From positions 1 through 46,565 of the forward strand of contig JAHBVR010000031.1 of assembly GCA_019637395.1 (NCBI GenBank): a stretch of 46,565 bases of DNA, in the 5' to 3' direction. The stretch comes from Vulcanimicrobiota bacterium (GTDB taxonomy: Bacteria > Vulcanimicrobiota > Xenobia > Xenobiales > JADMJV01). Position numbers and translations under genes: made by a program. Numbering within the stretch: position 1 is the first letter of the stretch; the number at the start of each line of letters is the position of its first letter. Positions 46,307 through 46,565 of the stretch are shown in pieces. The notes beneath the pieces are model-generated. The model was not told the DNA's origin, made no database searches, and worked only from the letters and a program-made list of their open reading frames with translations.

Positions 46307-46565
46307 TCAGGGTTCGCGCCGGCGGCCAGGTCACCGGCCCGATGGAGCGGACTCTCTCCGCCGAGCGCCCGGGCGTTGGGATCAGCCCCCTTTGGCCAGG
46401 AGCACCGTCACGATTGCTGGTAGGCGAGCGGCCAAGTGAAGCGCGGTCCACCCCACAGTTTGCGTCAAGGAGCATTCGACGGTCGCTATGTCATTCGTTT
46501 GGGCTGCCTGAAAGAGCTTGTTTCTTTCGTCCATGGCTTCATGACCCCCTTAAGTAAAAGAACCT

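Larger units (their letters stand above)
46162..46534 (-). pseudogene. Frameshifted ankyrin-repeat protein
   Basis: The frame from ATG 46534 reads MDERNKLFQAAQTNDIATVE, then GWTALHLAARLPAIVTVLL, a clear ankyrin repeat, and stops after 50 codons (46384-46382). Removing one G from the five-G run at 46386-46390 restores KGADPNARALGGESPLHRAG, the next ankyrin repeat. Farther on, two short tandem duplications (17 and 16 bases) disturb the frame again. A sequencing error at the homopolymer is possible, but the duplications argue for a real decay. Confidence 0.6.

Overview
The window reads as a G+C-rich bacterial chromosome segment with no rRNA, tRNA, CRISPR array or prophage that I can recognise. 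A diderm (outer-membrane) lifestyle is suggested by lipoprotein signals, PBP1C paired with an alpha-2-macroglobulin, type II/IV pseudopilins and DsbD-like thiol proteins. Several genes appear to have leaderless promoters (a -10 box ending about 6 nt before ATG), and TTG, GTG and possibly CTG starts occur. No marker fixes the phylum. An uncultivated diderm lineage is my guess, made only from the number of unplaceable proteins.

Layout. 1-2.3 kb: a Septu-like anti-phage pair (ATPase PtuA, cut by the window edge, plus HNH nuclease PtuB), followed by a decayed nucleotidyltransferase; this stretch looks less G+C-biased than what follows. 2.4-10 kb (minus): A2M and pbpC, overlapping by ATGA. 10-14.3 kb: an SDR/DUF2867 protein, then a minus-strand run of a membrane protein, a Tat-exported phosphoesterase and an unknown protein. 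14.5-16.2 kb: an internally duplicated glycine-rich membrane protein, an in-frame chimera of a beta-helix lipoprotein and a GNAT acetyltransferase, and a J-domain protein. 16.2-17.1 kb: a small membrane protein and a decayed plus-strand region. 17.1-18.9 kb (minus): a tight three-gene unit of a proline-rich lipoprotein with three V(Y/H)GxP motifs, a radical SAM/SPASM protein with no ATG/GTG/TTG start upstream of its iron-sulfur motif, and a small unknown protein. This is the best candidate for an undescribed peptide-modification system.

19-28.6 kb: a secreted alpha/beta hydrolase, a peptidoglycan-binding YkuD-like protein carrying an EF-hand loop, a HEAT-repeat protein, a Cys-His-Asp protein, an envelope thiol pair (DsbD-alpha-like and redoxin), a structured intergenic segment, and a secreted beta-propeller protein. 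28.7-32.4 kb: a small winged-helix-like ORF, a GAF histidine kinase, trpS with a near-leaderless promoter, and a class 3 lipase. 32.6-38 kb: a von Willebrand A domain fused to an ADP-ribosylglycohydrolase-like domain that has lost its metal ligands, then three pseudopilin/PilX-type genes on the minus strand.

38-46.5 kb: a 1548-residue protein joining a degenerate M48-like peptidase domain to a C-terminal ABC1/UbiB-type kinase domain, read from a strong leaderless promoter; an Npt/Tlc-type nucleotide transporter; a PAS histidine kinase lacking its phosphoacceptor His and ATP lid; a small secreted protein with a clear terminator; and an ankyrin gene broken by a frameshift and two tandem duplications.
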